64,000 nucleotides of DNA from the NCBI GenBank assembly GCA_934630735.1, contig CAKTWK010000001.1:73755-137754 (forward strand), read 5' to 3'. How positions within the stretch are numbered: the stretch's first letter is position 1; each line of letters begins with the position of its first letter. The position numbers and the translations under genes are program-made. The notes under the pieces are model-generated. The model did no database searches and was not told the origin of the DNA. It saw only the letters and a program-made list of their open reading frames with translations. Source of the stretch: an uncultured Collinsella sp. GTDB lineage: Bacteria; Actinomycetota; Coriobacteriia; Coriobacteriales; Coriobacteriaceae. Below are positions 19,750 through 27,960 of this stretch, piece by piece.

Positions 19750-21474
19750 CTACGAGCGCAGTGTAATTTTATCGCGCAGCGACTTGAGGTCTTCGGTAAC
19801 AGTCCGGTCTTCCTGAATCATCTTCTGAACCTTTTTATAGCTCGTGCTGACGGTCGAGTGGTTGCGGTTGCCAAACTCCGCGCCCACGGCCGTCGTCGTC
19901 ATCTCGCACATCTCGATCGCCAGGTAGATGGCGATATGGCGCGCCTTGGCGATATTGGCGTTGCGGCGAGGCCCGATGAGTTCCTCGTGCGTCACACCGT
20001 ATTGCTCCTCGATGACGGACTGGACCGTCTGCACATTGATCTTCTTGGCTGATGTGTCGAAGTACTGGTTGGCGATGGCGTCGATGTCGTCAAAGGTGAG
20101 CTCTCCGCCCTCGCGCTCGCGATCGCCCGCTTCGCCGGCACAACGCTCGCAAAAGCTCTCGAGCTCGCGAATGTTGGTGCCCGAGACCTCGGCCATGTGT
20201 TTAAAGTGCGCGTCGGTCAGATGTCCGCCGTCGCCCCCGTAGGCCGCCAGCAGCGAGTCGTTGCCCGCCTCGGGTGCGGCGGCGATCGTGTTCTCGTAAT
20301 AACGCTGCAAAATCTTGTACTTCATCTCGTAGCTGGGCTCTGCCACCAGGCACAGCAGGCCGGCATTAAAGCGGCTGGTCAGGCGCTCGTCCATATTAAG
20401 GTCCTTGGGAGCGCGGTCGGCGGCGATCACGACCTTCTTGTTATTACGGATGAATTCGTCCATCAACTGGAAGAAGTAATCCACGCTCGCGCGCTTGCCG
20501 ATGATGTTCTGGATGTCATCGATGATAAGCACGTCGACGCCGTGGTACGCCTGCATAATGGGGGCGTTGCTCTTCTTTTGGCGGTCGAATTCCGTCATCA
20601 AGTCGTCCAGATATGCCTGCGAGTTGGCGTACTTCACCTTGATCTCGGGCGATTTCTCTGCCAGCTCATTTTTGATGGCGAGCAGCAGGTGCGTCTTGCC
20701 CAGGCCCGATTTGCCGTAGATGAACAGCGACGTGCAGGTGCCGGGCGTGTCTGCAAGCATGGCGAATTTGAGCGCCGACCGGTAGGCAAGGCTGTTCTCC
20801 GGTCCGAAGACGAAGTTTTCAAACGTGAATTTCGAATTCGCTGCGAGGGGTGCCCCGTCCGCGTTTTTCTCGACTGCCGTCGGTGCCGCCGCCGAAGGTG
20901 CTGCCGGCGCTGCGGACGAACTCGCGCTTTTCGCCGGTGGCCTGCCATTCATTTGGGTCATCATGCGGCGGAAATCGTCGGCGGACAACGTGTTTTTGAT
21001 TGCAATGCCCGATTCCTCGCCGGGTGTCGCCTCGTGTGCGACGGGCATATGCGATGCGGTCGGGATGGGCGAGGGGGCTGGCTCTACCGCCGGTGCGAAC
21101 GAAGCGGTCGGCTGCGGCGCCATGGTTTCACGGGAAACATCGTCGCGTCGAGCCTCGGGCACCGGCGTCGCCGCTGCGGTGGCGGTCGCTACCGGGTGAG
21201 TGTCCGGGGCTGTATTTGCCGAGGCGCCTTGCGGTGCCACGATATTGAGCGCAATCGGTGCAAAGGCGATCTCTTCTAGGTACGCCTCGATGGTCGGCTG
21301 ATGCTTTTTGAGCTGAGCGATGGCAAAGCGTGAAGGGGCCTCAATCGTCAGAGTGTCCTCGGTTAAACTCACGGCGCGCGATTGTCCCAGCATATTGATG
21401 AGGCGTGCATCTTGGCCGTCGCGCTGACAAAAGGCGATGGCATCTCCCAGGATGATGCTTGCTTCCTCGTCCAC
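19750..21474 (-). CDS. dnaA: Chromosomal replication initiator DnaA
   Basis: 574-aa AAA+ initiator. Domain I is at the N-terminus; a long Ala/Pro-rich domain II covers about residues 85-210; domain III has Walker A YGKSGLGKTH and Walker B LIIDDIQ; domain IV binds DNA. In domain IV the usual GGRDHTTV is GNRNHSTV (535-542), and the Pro of the SLPEIG segment is replaced (TTTAVG). These are the positions that contact the DnaA box in E. coli (Pro423, Asp433, Thr435). The start is GTG, 15 bp after the stop of the upstream ATPase gene, with GGGAG as ribosome binding site. It is thus the second gene of an operon beginning at oriC. Confidence 0.96.
   Translation of the reverse strand: MDEEASIILGDAIAFCQRDGQDARLINMLGQSRAVSLTEDTLTIEAPSRFAIAQLKKHQPTIEAYLEEIAFAPIALNIVAPQGASANTAPDTHPVATATAAATPVPEARRDDVSRETMAPQPTASFAPAVEPAPSPIPTASHMPVAHEATPGEESGIAIKNTLSADDFRRMMTQMNGRPPAKSASSSAAPAAPSAAAPTAVEKNADGAPLAANSKFTFENFVFGPENSLAYRSALKFAMLADTPGTCTSLFIYGKSGLGKTHLLLAIKNELAEKSPEIKVKYANSQAYLDDLMTEFDRQKKSNAPIMQAYHGVDVLIIDDIQNIIGKRASVDYFFQLMDEFIRNNKKVVIAADRAPKDLNMDERLTSRFNAGLLCLVAEPSYEMKYKILQRYYENTIAAAPEAGNDSLLAAYGGDGGHLTDAHFKHMAEVSGTNIRELESFCERCAGEAGDREREGGELTFDDIDAIANQYFDTSAKKINVQTVQSVIEEQYGVTHEELIGPRRNANIAKARHIAIYLAIEMCEMTTTAVGAEFGNRNHSTVSTSYKKVQKMIQEDRTVTEDLKSLRDKITLRS
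21124..21139 (-). other. Degenerate parS-like site inside dnaA
   Basis: TGTTTCCCGTGAAACC (minus strand) differs from TGTTTCACGTGAAACA at 2 of 16 positions. It may be chance, since it codes for VSRET in the variable domain II. Confidence 0.35.
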
Positions 21475-21489
21475 TGTTTCTCCCGTTCC

Positions 21490-22818
21490 TTAACTTTGGG
21501 CTCGCACGCGAGCGCTGCCTATTTCGGTCAGATGGTATTTCTGGCCATGTTTGATTACCAAGCCGGCCTGTGCCAAGTCGTTGAGCGTTCGTGACCACGT
21601 GGGCGCTGAGTTTCCAAACGCTCGTGCCAGGTCGGTTGCGCCACACTCCTGGTTTTGAGCCAGATAGCCCAGTGCCGCTTCGCCGCGCTCGCTCACAAAT
21701 ACGTTTTGCTGCGGCTGTGCATATTGATTCGCCGCATTAGGATACATCATTTGAGCTGCTGGTTGTTGAGAACTCTGCATAGGCAGCGGCTGTTGTTGAA
21801 AACTTTGCGGCCACTGTTGGTAAGGCTGCGGAGGCATCTGCTGGGCCCATGGGTTGTACTGCGCCTGGGGCATTTGTTGGTACGGCTGCTGGTACCCCTG
21901 AGGATACTGTTGGGGATACGGCTGGGCGTATCCCTGCTGCGGCATATATTGGGGAGGATACCCTTGCGGGTACGGTTGATAGCCCATTTGCGGGGCGTTT
22001 GGCATGGCCGCTGCCTGCTGCACGGTGCCTGTGTCCAGATCTGCCGAGCCTATGCTCTCCGGCATGTTTTGCATTGCGTTGCCCAGCGGTGCCTGGGGGT
22101 CTTGCATGGGGAAACTTCCAGGCTGCTGCATCTGCTGCGCCGCAGGCTGCTGTGCAAACGTGTTGGTTAGGGGATATGCCTGCTGCTCTGCTTCGGGTCG
22201 CACGGCTGCCCCGCGCCCGCCGGCACGCTCGATTTCCTGCACGCGCTTGGGGTTCAGACTTACCGTCACGACGGTGCCGTTGCCCATGTTGTCCTCGATG
22301 GAGACGGCGCCGCCGGCGTTTTCCAAGTACTCCTGTACCATGGGAAACCCGGCGCCGGTACCGCGGATATACCGTTTCATCTTGCTGTTTGCGCTGGTTA
22401 CGCCAAAATCGAAGGCACGCTCTTTGTCGTCGATGCCAGGACCCTGATCGGCAAAGCGGATGGTATCGCCACCGTCGAGAATCGAGATGATGGGCTCTGC
22501 AAAATGAGCGTGGATAAAGTTTTCGACAATCTCGCGGATAACCATCAGCGAGATGCGTCCTCCCTGCTCTTTCATGCACTGGTAGACGGTGTTGGTTGTC
22601 TCTTCCAAGTAGGTGCGGACGTCTTGCGGTTCGATGACGATGACACGCGGTGTCGACAGCATGTCGTCGTAGACCGCGATGCGCGCTGCATACATGGCCT
22701 TTGGTGCTTGTACGGTGACCTGCTCACCCTCGTTGCGTTTTTCGCGCACGCCGGTGATGTGCTCGTTGTCGGGTGCCGGATCACCGGAATCGACCATGGT
22801 GTAGAAGTCGTCAGACAT
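21490..22818 (-). CDS. GHKL ATPase with low-complexity linker and winged-helix domain
   Basis: 442-aa protein of unknown function encoded between oriC and dnaA. Residues about 55-195 form a GHKL ATP-binding domain: N box REIVENFIHAHF (Glu97, Asn100), G1 ADQGPGI (124-129), G2 GTGAGF (153-158), then the closing strands GNGTVVTVSLNP. There is no phospho-accepting His domain, so it is not a classical sensor kinase. Residues about 208-372 are very rich in Gln, Pro, Tyr and Met. The last 70 residues (RGEAALGYLAQNQECGATDLARAFG...WSRTLNDLAQAGLVIKHG) look like a winged-helix DNA-binding domain. It precedes dnaA by 15 bp, so the two are co-transcribed. A role in controlling initiation or gene expression at the origin is inference. 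Confidence 0.8.
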   Translation of the reverse strand: MSDDFYTMVDSGDPAPDNEHITGVREKRNEGEQVTVQAPKAMYAARIAVYDDMLSTPRVIVIEPQDVRTYLEETTNTVYQCMKEQGGRISLMVIREIVENFIHAHFAEPIISILDGGDTIRFADQGPGIDDKERAFDFGVTSANSKMKRYIRGTGAGFPMVQEYLENAGGAVSIEDNMGNGTVVTVSLNPKRVQEIERAGGRGAAVRPEAEQQAYPLTNTFAQQPAAQQMQQPGSFPMQDPQAPLGNAMQNMPESIGSADLDTGTVQQAAAMPNAPQMGYQPYPQGYPPQYMPQQGYAQPYPQQYPQGYQQPYQQMPQAQYNPWAQQMPPQPYQQWPQSFQQQPLPMQSSQQPAAQMMYPNAANQYAQPQQNVFVSERGEAALGYLAQNQECGATDLARAFGNSAPTWSRTLNDLAQAGLVIKHGQKYHLTEIGSARVRAQS

Positions 22819-23100
22819 GCCGCTCGCAATCTTTCAAAAGGTTTTGAACAAATAGTAGCTCACCGCGTAATGTTTCTCATCTTTCGACAAGGTTTCAAAA
22901 CATGTTGAAAACTTTGGAAAACGGACGAAAAGTTCTCAACATTTCCAACACGACCTGTTGAAAACTCGATGAAATTTCGTGAAAAGTTGCCTGCGGCCTC
23001 AAATGCAGGTTTTGCTTATGGGGGAACCGTGTACTCTTTGCAACCTTTTACCTTTGATTTCTTGACATTTGAACATTGATTTCCCTACAATCTTCAAGCT
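22819..23100. other. Probable replication origin oriC
   Basis: AT-rich stretch between the divergent dnaA operon and rpmH, where bacterial oriC often lies. It contains two perfect TGTTGAAAA boxes (22903-22911 and 22956-22964, i.e. TTTTCAACA on the minus strand) and near matches TTTTGAACA (22842-22850), TTCTCAACA (22933-22941) and TTTCCAACA (22942-22950). Gene orientation switches here: genes to the left read left and genes to the right read right. Confidence 0.8.
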
Positions 23101-23163
23101 CACGTGTCTATATCTGCGTCCGCGTCCCCGCGGACACTCGAAATGCAGCAGGAGGAACTTAAG

Positions 23164-23298
23164 ATGAAGCGTACGTATCAGCCTAATAAGCGTAAGCGTG
23201 CCAAGACCCATGGCTTCCGTGCCCGTATGGCCACTAAGGGTGGTCGTGCCGTGCTCGCCCGTCGTCGCGCCAAGGGCCGCAAGCGTCTCACTGTCTAG
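23164..23298 (+). CDS. rpmH: 50S ribosomal protein L34
   Basis: 44-aa basic protein [18 protein letters not shown]...; the whole family consensus is visible. An in-frame upstream ATG at 23104 is ignored because AGGAGG sits directly before 23164 and L34 is always about 44 residues. First gene of the rpmH-rnpA-yidD-yidC-jag block. Confidence 0.97.
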   Translation: MKRTYQPNKRKRAKTHGFRARMATKGGRAVLARRRAKGRKRLTV

Positions 23299-23318
23299 CA
23301 GCGATACACACATCTCGC

Positions 23319-23657
23319 ATGAAGACTATTAAGTCTCGGCAAGATTTCGAGCATGTGTTCAGTCAGGGGCGTCGTTTCAATCACCCTCTGATTCGAATGA
23401 CCATATGTGAATCGGTTGGCGAAGGCGACTCCGGGAGGGTCGCCTTCGTTGGTGCTAAACGACTCGGTTGTGCTGTTGTGCGCAACCGATCTAAGCGTGT
23501 GATGCGCGAGGCCGCCCGCAGCTGTGGATTTCCCGTTGCGGGTTATGACATCATCTTGTTCGCGACTCCCAAGACGAGGGTTTCCTCGCCGCAGGAGATG
23601 GACAAGGCATTGCGTTCGCTTATGAAACGCGCCGGCGTTGCCGGGGAGGAGCGATGA
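23319..23657 (+). CDS. rnpA: Ribonuclease P protein component
   Basis: 112-aa basic protein that assists the RNase P RNA in trimming tRNA 5' ends. The diagnostic motif RNRSKRVMREAAR is present. It starts at ATG 23319, 20 bp after rpmH, and its 3' end overlaps yidD by 4 bp. Confidence 0.96.
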   Translation: MKTIKSRQDFEHVFSQGRRFNHPLIRMTICESVGEGDSGRVAFVGAKRLGCAVVRNRSKRVMREAARSCGFPVAGYDIILFATPKTRVSSPQEMDKALRSLMKRAGVAGEER

Positions 23658-23878
23658 GCAACCACGTTTTGCGACGTGTTGCCATCGCTCCTATTCGCAT
23701 ATATCAACAGGTTATTTCGCCCTTATTGCCTGACGCCTGCATTTATTACCCAACGTGCTCGCAATACGCTATACAGGCGATTGAGAAGTACGGTGTTTTG
23801 AGAGGCTGCTGGCTTGCCGTGAGGCGCATCGCTCGCTGCAATCCCCTGCACGTCGGCGGTTATGACCCTGTGCCTTAG
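23654..23878 (+). CDS. yidD: Membrane protein insertion efficiency factor YidD
   Basis: 74-aa protein with the family motif ISPLLPDACIYYPTCSQYAIQAIEKYG and CNPLHVGGYDPVP. YidD aids insertion of membrane proteins with YidC. ATGA overlap with rnpA implies translational coupling, and yidC follows by 29 bp. Confidence 0.95.
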   Translation: MSNHVLRRVAIAPIRIYQQVISPLLPDACIYYPTCSQYAIQAIEKYGVLRGCWLAVRRIARCNPLHVGGYDPVP

Positions 23879-23907
23879 CGGGCACTCGCTATCGGAGGAA
23901 AACTTAC

Positions 23908-24678
23908 ATGTGGGATTGGATCGTTAACATCCTTTTCGAGCTGCTCAAGCTCATCCAGACCTTTGCGGTCGACTGGGGCCTGTCCATCATCATCCTGGTG
24001 GTCATCATCCGTCTGCTGCTGACGCCGCTCATGCTCAAGTCGACCAAGTCGACGGCTCGCATGCAGGTGCTGCAGCCCAAGATGCTCGAGATCCAGGAGC
24101 GCTACGCCGACGATCCTCAGCGTCAGGCCGAGGAGATGCAGAAGTTCTACAGCGAGAACAAGTTCAACCCCATGGCTGGTTGTCTGCCGCTGCTGATCCA
24201 GATGCCTGTCCTGTTCGCTCTATTTACGCTGCTGCGTAACCTGCCGAACTACTTTAGCGACGGCACGTTCTCGTTCTTCAACATCTTGCCTGACCTGACC
24301 ACCACACCGAGCGCTTCCTTTGCCGATGGCTTTATGGTTGCGCTGCCTGCGCTGGTTTGCCTGATTCTGTTCGCTGTCCTGACCCTGATTCCGCAGCTGT
24401 ATATGTCTCGCAATCAGACTGGTCAGCAGGCCCAGAGCATGCGCATGATGGCCGTCGTCATGACCGTCATGATGCTTTGGATGGGCTGGAGCCTGCCCGT
24501 CGGCGTTCTGCTGTACTACGATGTGTCTTCTGCCTGGCAGGTTATCCAGCAGATCTTCGTGACGCAGAAGGTTATCGACAAGGCTAAGGCCGATGAGGAG
24601 GAGCGCCTCAAGAACGCTCCGCTGCAGGTCGAGGTTACCCGTCGCGAGAAGAAGCCGCGTCCGCACAAGAAGAAGTAG
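23908..24678 (+). CDS. yidC: Membrane protein insertase YidC
   Basis: 256-aa Oxa1/YidC/Alb3 insertase with five predicted membrane helices. The conserved arginine in the first core helix (VVIIRLLLTPLMLK) and the charged coiled-coil loop (LQPKMLEIQERYADDPQRQAEEMQKFY) are present. There is no lipoprotein signal and no large extracytoplasmic domain, as in Gram-positive forms. The C-terminus is very basic (RREKKPRPHKKK), typical of tails that contact the ribosome. GGAGG precedes the ATG. Confidence 0.95.
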   Translation: MWDWIVNILFELLKLIQTFAVDWGLSIIILVVIIRLLLTPLMLKSTKSTARMQVLQPKMLEIQERYADDPQRQAEEMQKFYSENKFNPMAGCLPLLIQMPVLFALFTLLRNLPNYFSDGTFSFFNILPDLTTTPSASFADGFMVALPALVCLILFAVLTLIPQLYMSRNQTGQQAQSMRMMAVVMTVMMLWMGWSLPVGVLLYYDVSSAWQVIQQIFVTQKVIDKAKADEEERLKNAPLQVEVTRREKKPRPHKKK

Positions 24679-24723
24679 TCGGGATATCAATCTTATTTAG
24701 GTACCTAACTTTTGGAGTACGTT

Positions 24724-25293
24724 ATGTCTGAAGAGATCATCGAGGATATGCTTGAGGAGGTTGCCCCGCAGATTGCGGGCGATTATCCCGAGATTGCACA
24801 GCGCTACAAGGCCGGTGAAGAGCTGACCGATGAGGAGCTCGACACCATTGCCGATGTTGCGATTTCCATTCTGCGTTCCATCCTTTCGCACTTCGATGCC
24901 GCCAACTCTCCTATTGATGAGTACGAGGGCGACGAGGGCGAGCTGATTTTGGATGTTACGGCTCCTGATCTTGCTGTTCTCATTGGCCGTCATGGTCGTA
25001 CCCTTGATGCCCTTCAGGTTATGTTCTCTTTGCTGGTGAGCCGCAAGCTTGGCTTTAGGTATCCGGTTGTGGTTGACGTTGAGGGCTATAAGAGCCGCCG
25101 TCAGGACAAAGTTGCCTCTATGGCTCAGTCTGCCGCCGAGCGCGCTATCCGCACTCATAAGAGTGTTTCGCTTCCGCCCATGAATGCTTATGAGCGCCGA
25201 CTGGTTCATATTGCACTTCGTGGCAATGATGCCGTCGATACCCATTCTGAGGGTTCTGACCCTGATCGCCATGTGGTGATTGTTGCTCGATAA
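24724..25293 (+). CDS. jag: KH/R3H RNA-binding protein Jag (KhpB)
   Basis: 189-aa RNA-binding protein. Residues about 75-125 form a KH domain (LIGRHGRTLDALQVMFSLLVSRKLG) and the last 65 residues an R3H domain (MAQSAAERAIRTHKSVSLPPMNAYERRLVHIAL). The N-terminus is acidic (MSEEIIEDMLEEV) and the Jag_N domain of Firmicutes is absent. The ATG at 24724 is preferred over TTG 24712. It follows yidC, the usual partner. Confidence 0.93.
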   Translation: MSEEIIEDMLEEVAPQIAGDYPEIAQRYKAGEELTDEELDTIADVAISILRSILSHFDAANSPIDEYEGDEGELILDVTAPDLAVLIGRHGRTLDALQVMFSLLVSRKLGFRYPVVVDVEGYKSRRQDKVASMAQSAAERAIRTHKSVSLPPMNAYERRLVHIALRGNDAVDTHSEGSDPDRHVVIVAR

Positions 25294-25311
25294 TCTACTC
25301 GAGCCTATGCT

Positions 25312-25345
25312 AAGGGGGCGTGGTTTCCACGTCCCCTTTTTTTGT
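25312..25345 (+). terminator. Terminator after jag
   Basis: Stem AAGGGGGCGTGG/CCACGTCCCCTT with loop TTT, followed by TTTTTTTG. It ends the rpmH-jag transcript. Confidence 0.88.
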
Positions 25346-25389
25346 CAAAAGTTCTCGATACACTGATTTTTGTCAGAAAGGAGCTTCTG

Positions 25390-26127
25390 TTGTTTGTACT
25401 TACTGATCAGCAGGCTGACGAGATGCTGAGTCGTCTAACTTTCTATTGCAAAGAGTATTCCTTGAGCGTAACTGATACTGAGCTAAGGAAATGTATTCAG
25501 CATTTGGATTTGGTTCTTGAAACAAATAAGAAAACCAATCTCACCCGTATTCTTAACGTAGAAGATGCTGCGGTACTTCATATCCTCGACTCACTTGTTT
25601 TGCTCCCTTATATCAATAAGGCTCCTGAGGGTGCTTTGCTCGATATGGGAACAGGTGCTGGCTTCCCTGGTATTCCATTAACGATAACCACGCATCGTAA
25701 AGCTACTTATATTGACTCTGTTGGCAAGAAGGTTGATGCTGTCAATTCTTTTGTTCATGCTCTTGGATTGAAATATGGTCATGCAGTTCATGATCGACTT
25801 GAAGAATATGCTCGAAGCCATAAGAAGCAGTTCTCTGTCGTAACCGCCCGCGCACTGGCCCCTCTACCGATTCTTGTTGAGTATGCAGCACCGTACCTCA
25901 AGGATGGAGGGTTATTTGTTATCACGAAGGGCAATCCATCGGATGAGGAGCTTGCCTCCGGCATGTCAGCAGCAAAGATCTGCGGCTTTACTTTGCTTCT
26001 GAATGATTCAATTGATTTGCCTGAGGGCTTGGGCCACAGGGAGTTCATTGTTCTTAAGAAGAGTCATCCGGCATCCGTTTCATTGCCTCGTGCAAATGGC
26101 ATGGCAAAGAAGAATCCGCTTGCCTAG
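25390..26127 (+). CDS. rsmG: 16S rRNA (guanine-N7) methyltransferase RsmG
   Basis: 245-aa S-adenosylmethionine-dependent methyltransferase that modifies G527 of 16S rRNA (E. coli numbering); loss often gives low-level streptomycin resistance. The SAM-binding motif LLDMGTGAGFPGIPL, the TARALAPL motif and the NLTRI region are clear. I place the start at TTG 25390 because AAAGGAG lies six bases upstream; a TTG at 25342 would fall inside the terminator. The gene is markedly more AT-rich than most of the window, like the parAB genes after it. Confidence 0.93.
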   Translation: MFVLTDQQADEMLSRLTFYCKEYSLSVTDTELRKCIQHLDLVLETNKKTNLTRILNVEDAAVLHILDSLVLLPYINKAPEGALLDMGTGAGFPGIPLTITTHRKATYIDSVGKKVDAVNSFVHALGLKYGHAVHDRLEEYARSHKKQFSVVTARALAPLPILVEYAAPYLKDGGLFVITKGNPSDEELASGMSAAKICGFTLLLNDSIDLPEGLGHREFIVLKKSHPASVSLPRANGMAKKNPLA

Positions 26128-26128
26128 A

Positions 26129-26144
26129 TGTTTCACGTGAAACA
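26129..26144. promoter_or_regulatory. parS site 1
   Basis: Perfect 16-bp TGTTTCACGTGAAACA, the ParB centromere. It begins 1 bp after the rsmG stop codon. Confidence 0.97.
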
Positions 26145-26167
26145 TAATGGATAGTAACAACTTGTAG

Positions 26168-26183
26168 TGTTTCACGTGAAACA
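26168..26183. promoter_or_regulatory. parS site 2
   Basis: Perfect TGTTTCACGTGAAACA, 39 bp after site 1. Confidence 0.97.
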
Positions 26184-26206
26184 TGGCGGTTGATATCGAA
26201 TCGGAA

Positions 26207-26222
26207 TGTTTCACGTGAAACA
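26207..26222. promoter_or_regulatory. parS site 3
   Basis: Perfect TGTTTCACGTGAAACA, again exactly 39 bp after the previous site, 40 bp before parA. Confidence 0.97.
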
Positions 26223-26261
26223 TCCTCCGTTTGACAGCTTTAATACACACCAGGAGGGACC

Positions 26262-27062
26262 GTGGGATTTCGCGACGTTAAGCGTTCGAAGAGCGCAAAA
26301 GACACGCGTATCATTGCAATCATCAACCAAAAGGGCGGCGTCGGTAAGTCAACGACGGCTGTAAACCTTGCAGCAGCACTGGGTGAGCAGGGTCGCAAGA
26401 CGCTGATTGTCGATTTTGATCCGCAGGGAAACAGCACCAGCGGATTTGGAATTGAAAAGGAAGACCTTGAACAATGCATCTATGATGCATTGTTGAATGA
26501 TGTGCCGGCAGAATCGCTTGTTCTTGATACAAATTGCAAAAAGGTATTCGTTATTCCGGCTACAATTCAGCTTGCAGGTGCCGAAATTGAGCTCGTAAGC
26601 GCAATTGCTCGTGAAACCCGCCTTAAAGATTTGCTTGAGCCAATTCAGGACGAGTTCGATTTTATTTTCATTGACTGCCCTCCTTCGCTCGGCCTGCTTA
26701 CAATCAACGCTTTGACCGCAGCAGACAGCGTTTTGATTCCGATTCAGTGTGAGTATTACGCACTCGAGGGAGTTACGAAGCTGCTTGAGTCAATGAAGAT
26801 GGTCAAATCACGCCTGAACAAGGGCTTAGACACCTATGGCGTGCTTATGACTATGTACGACTCGCGTACTTCCCTGTCGAATCAGGTTGTTGAGGAGGTT
26901 CAATCGTACTTTGGTGATAAGGCGTTTAAGACTCTGATCCCTCGTACGGTTAAAATCTCCGAAGCTCCGTCTTTTGGAGAACCGGTAATTACCTATGCGC
27001 CTCAAAATAAGGGCGCAAAAGCGTATATGAACCTTGCAAAAGAGGTGATCAAGCGTGCCTAG
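26262..27062 (+). CDS. parA: Chromosome partitioning ATPase ParA (Soj)
   Basis: 266-aa deviant Walker ATPase that works with ParB and parS to segregate origins. Motifs: KGGVGKST (24-31), DFDPQGNSTSG, and DCPPSLGLLTINAL. The start is GTG 26262, preceded by AGGAGGGA. The three parS sites lie directly upstream, so ParB bound there may also regulate this promoter. The 3' end overlaps parB by 8 bp. Confidence 0.97.
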   Translation: MGFRDVKRSKSAKDTRIIAIINQKGGVGKSTTAVNLAAALGEQGRKTLIVDFDPQGNSTSGFGIEKEDLEQCIYDALLNDVPAESLVLDTNCKKVFVIPATIQLAGAEIELVSAIARETRLKDLLEPIQDEFDFIFIDCPPSLGLLTINALTAADSVLIPIQCEYYALEGVTKLLESMKMVKSRLNKGLDTYGVLMTMYDSRTSLSNQVVEEVQSYFGDKAFKTLIPRTVKISEAPSFGEPVITYAPQNKGAKAYMNLAKEVIKRA

Positions 27063-27960
27063 TGCAAAGAAACGTGGCGGATTGGGCCGTGGGCTTAATG
27101 CTTTGGTCTCAGAGGCCGAGTATGAGACCGGTGGTTCTGCTGCATCGGCTTCAAATGCTGCATCTGAAACAAAACTGCCTATTGAGGATATCGTTCCCAA
27201 CCCTAATCAGCCGCGAATTCACTTTAACGAAACTGAACTTCGCGAGTTGAGTGAGTCAATCCAAGAACATGGCGTTTTGCAGCCACTTTTGGTTCGCAAA
27301 CATGGAAACGGCTATGAGATCATCGCGGGTGAGCGTCGTTACCAGGCGTCAAAGCTTGCTGGACTTGAAGAACTGCCTGTCATCATTAAAGAAGTTAATG
27401 ATGAGGAAATGCTCGCTCTTGCTCTTATCGAAAATCTTCAGCGTTCTGATTTGAATCCCGTCGAAGAGGCGAAGGGTTATCGTCAGCTCATTGATGCCAG
27501 CGGCATGACGCAGGAGGCGTTATCGAAGGCTGTCAGTAAGTCTCGTTCCGCAATTACAAATTCACTTCGTTTGCTGGATCTTCCCGAAATCGTACAGCAG
27601 ATGATCTTCGAGGGCAAGCTTACTGCGGGCCATGCGAGAGCGATTCTTGCAGTTCCATATGAAGATGCAAGGATTCGACTTGCAGAGAAGGTTGTCGCAG
27701 AAGGTCTTTCCGTTAGAGCGACAGAAAATCTTGCTCCGTTGTTTTCTGCCGGAGAGACGCCAAGGACTCCGAGGCCGGCAACACCTCAGTCATTTAAAAA
27801 GGCCGCCCGAGTCCTTCGTCAAGTTTTTAACACGAATGTACGCGTGAAGAGCTCGCGTGGTAAGAATAAAATTGAAATCGAATTCAAAGACGAAGAAGAG
27901 CTCTCCCGTATCCTTGGCGAAATGGTTCAATTTGGGCAGGAGGATCAGGATGAAGAATAA
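27055..27960 (+). CDS. parB: Chromosome partitioning protein ParB (Spo0J)
   Basis: 301-aa parS-binding CTPase-type clamp. Motifs: the basic ParA-activating N-terminus KKRGGLGRGLNAL, ENLQRSDLNPVEEAKGY, the nucleotide-binding GERRYQASKLAG, the helix-turn-helix TQEALSKAVSKSRSAITNSLRLL, and the C-terminal dimer domain FNTNVRVKSSRGKNKIEIEF. The GTG start overlaps parA. Downstream it overlaps a small membrane protein gene. Confidence 0.97.
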   Translation: MPSAKKRGGLGRGLNALVSEAEYETGGSAASASNAASETKLPIEDIVPNPNQPRIHFNETELRELSESIQEHGVLQPLLVRKHGNGYEIIAGERRYQASKLAGLEELPVIIKEVNDEEMLALALIENLQRSDLNPVEEAKGYRQLIDASGMTQEALSKAVSKSRSAITNSLRLLDLPEIVQQMIFEGKLTAGHARAILAVPYEDARIRLAEKVVAEGLSVRATENLAPLFSAGETPRTPRPATPQSFKKAARVLRQVFNTNVRVKSSRGKNKIEIEFKDEEELSRILGEMVQFGQEDQDEE

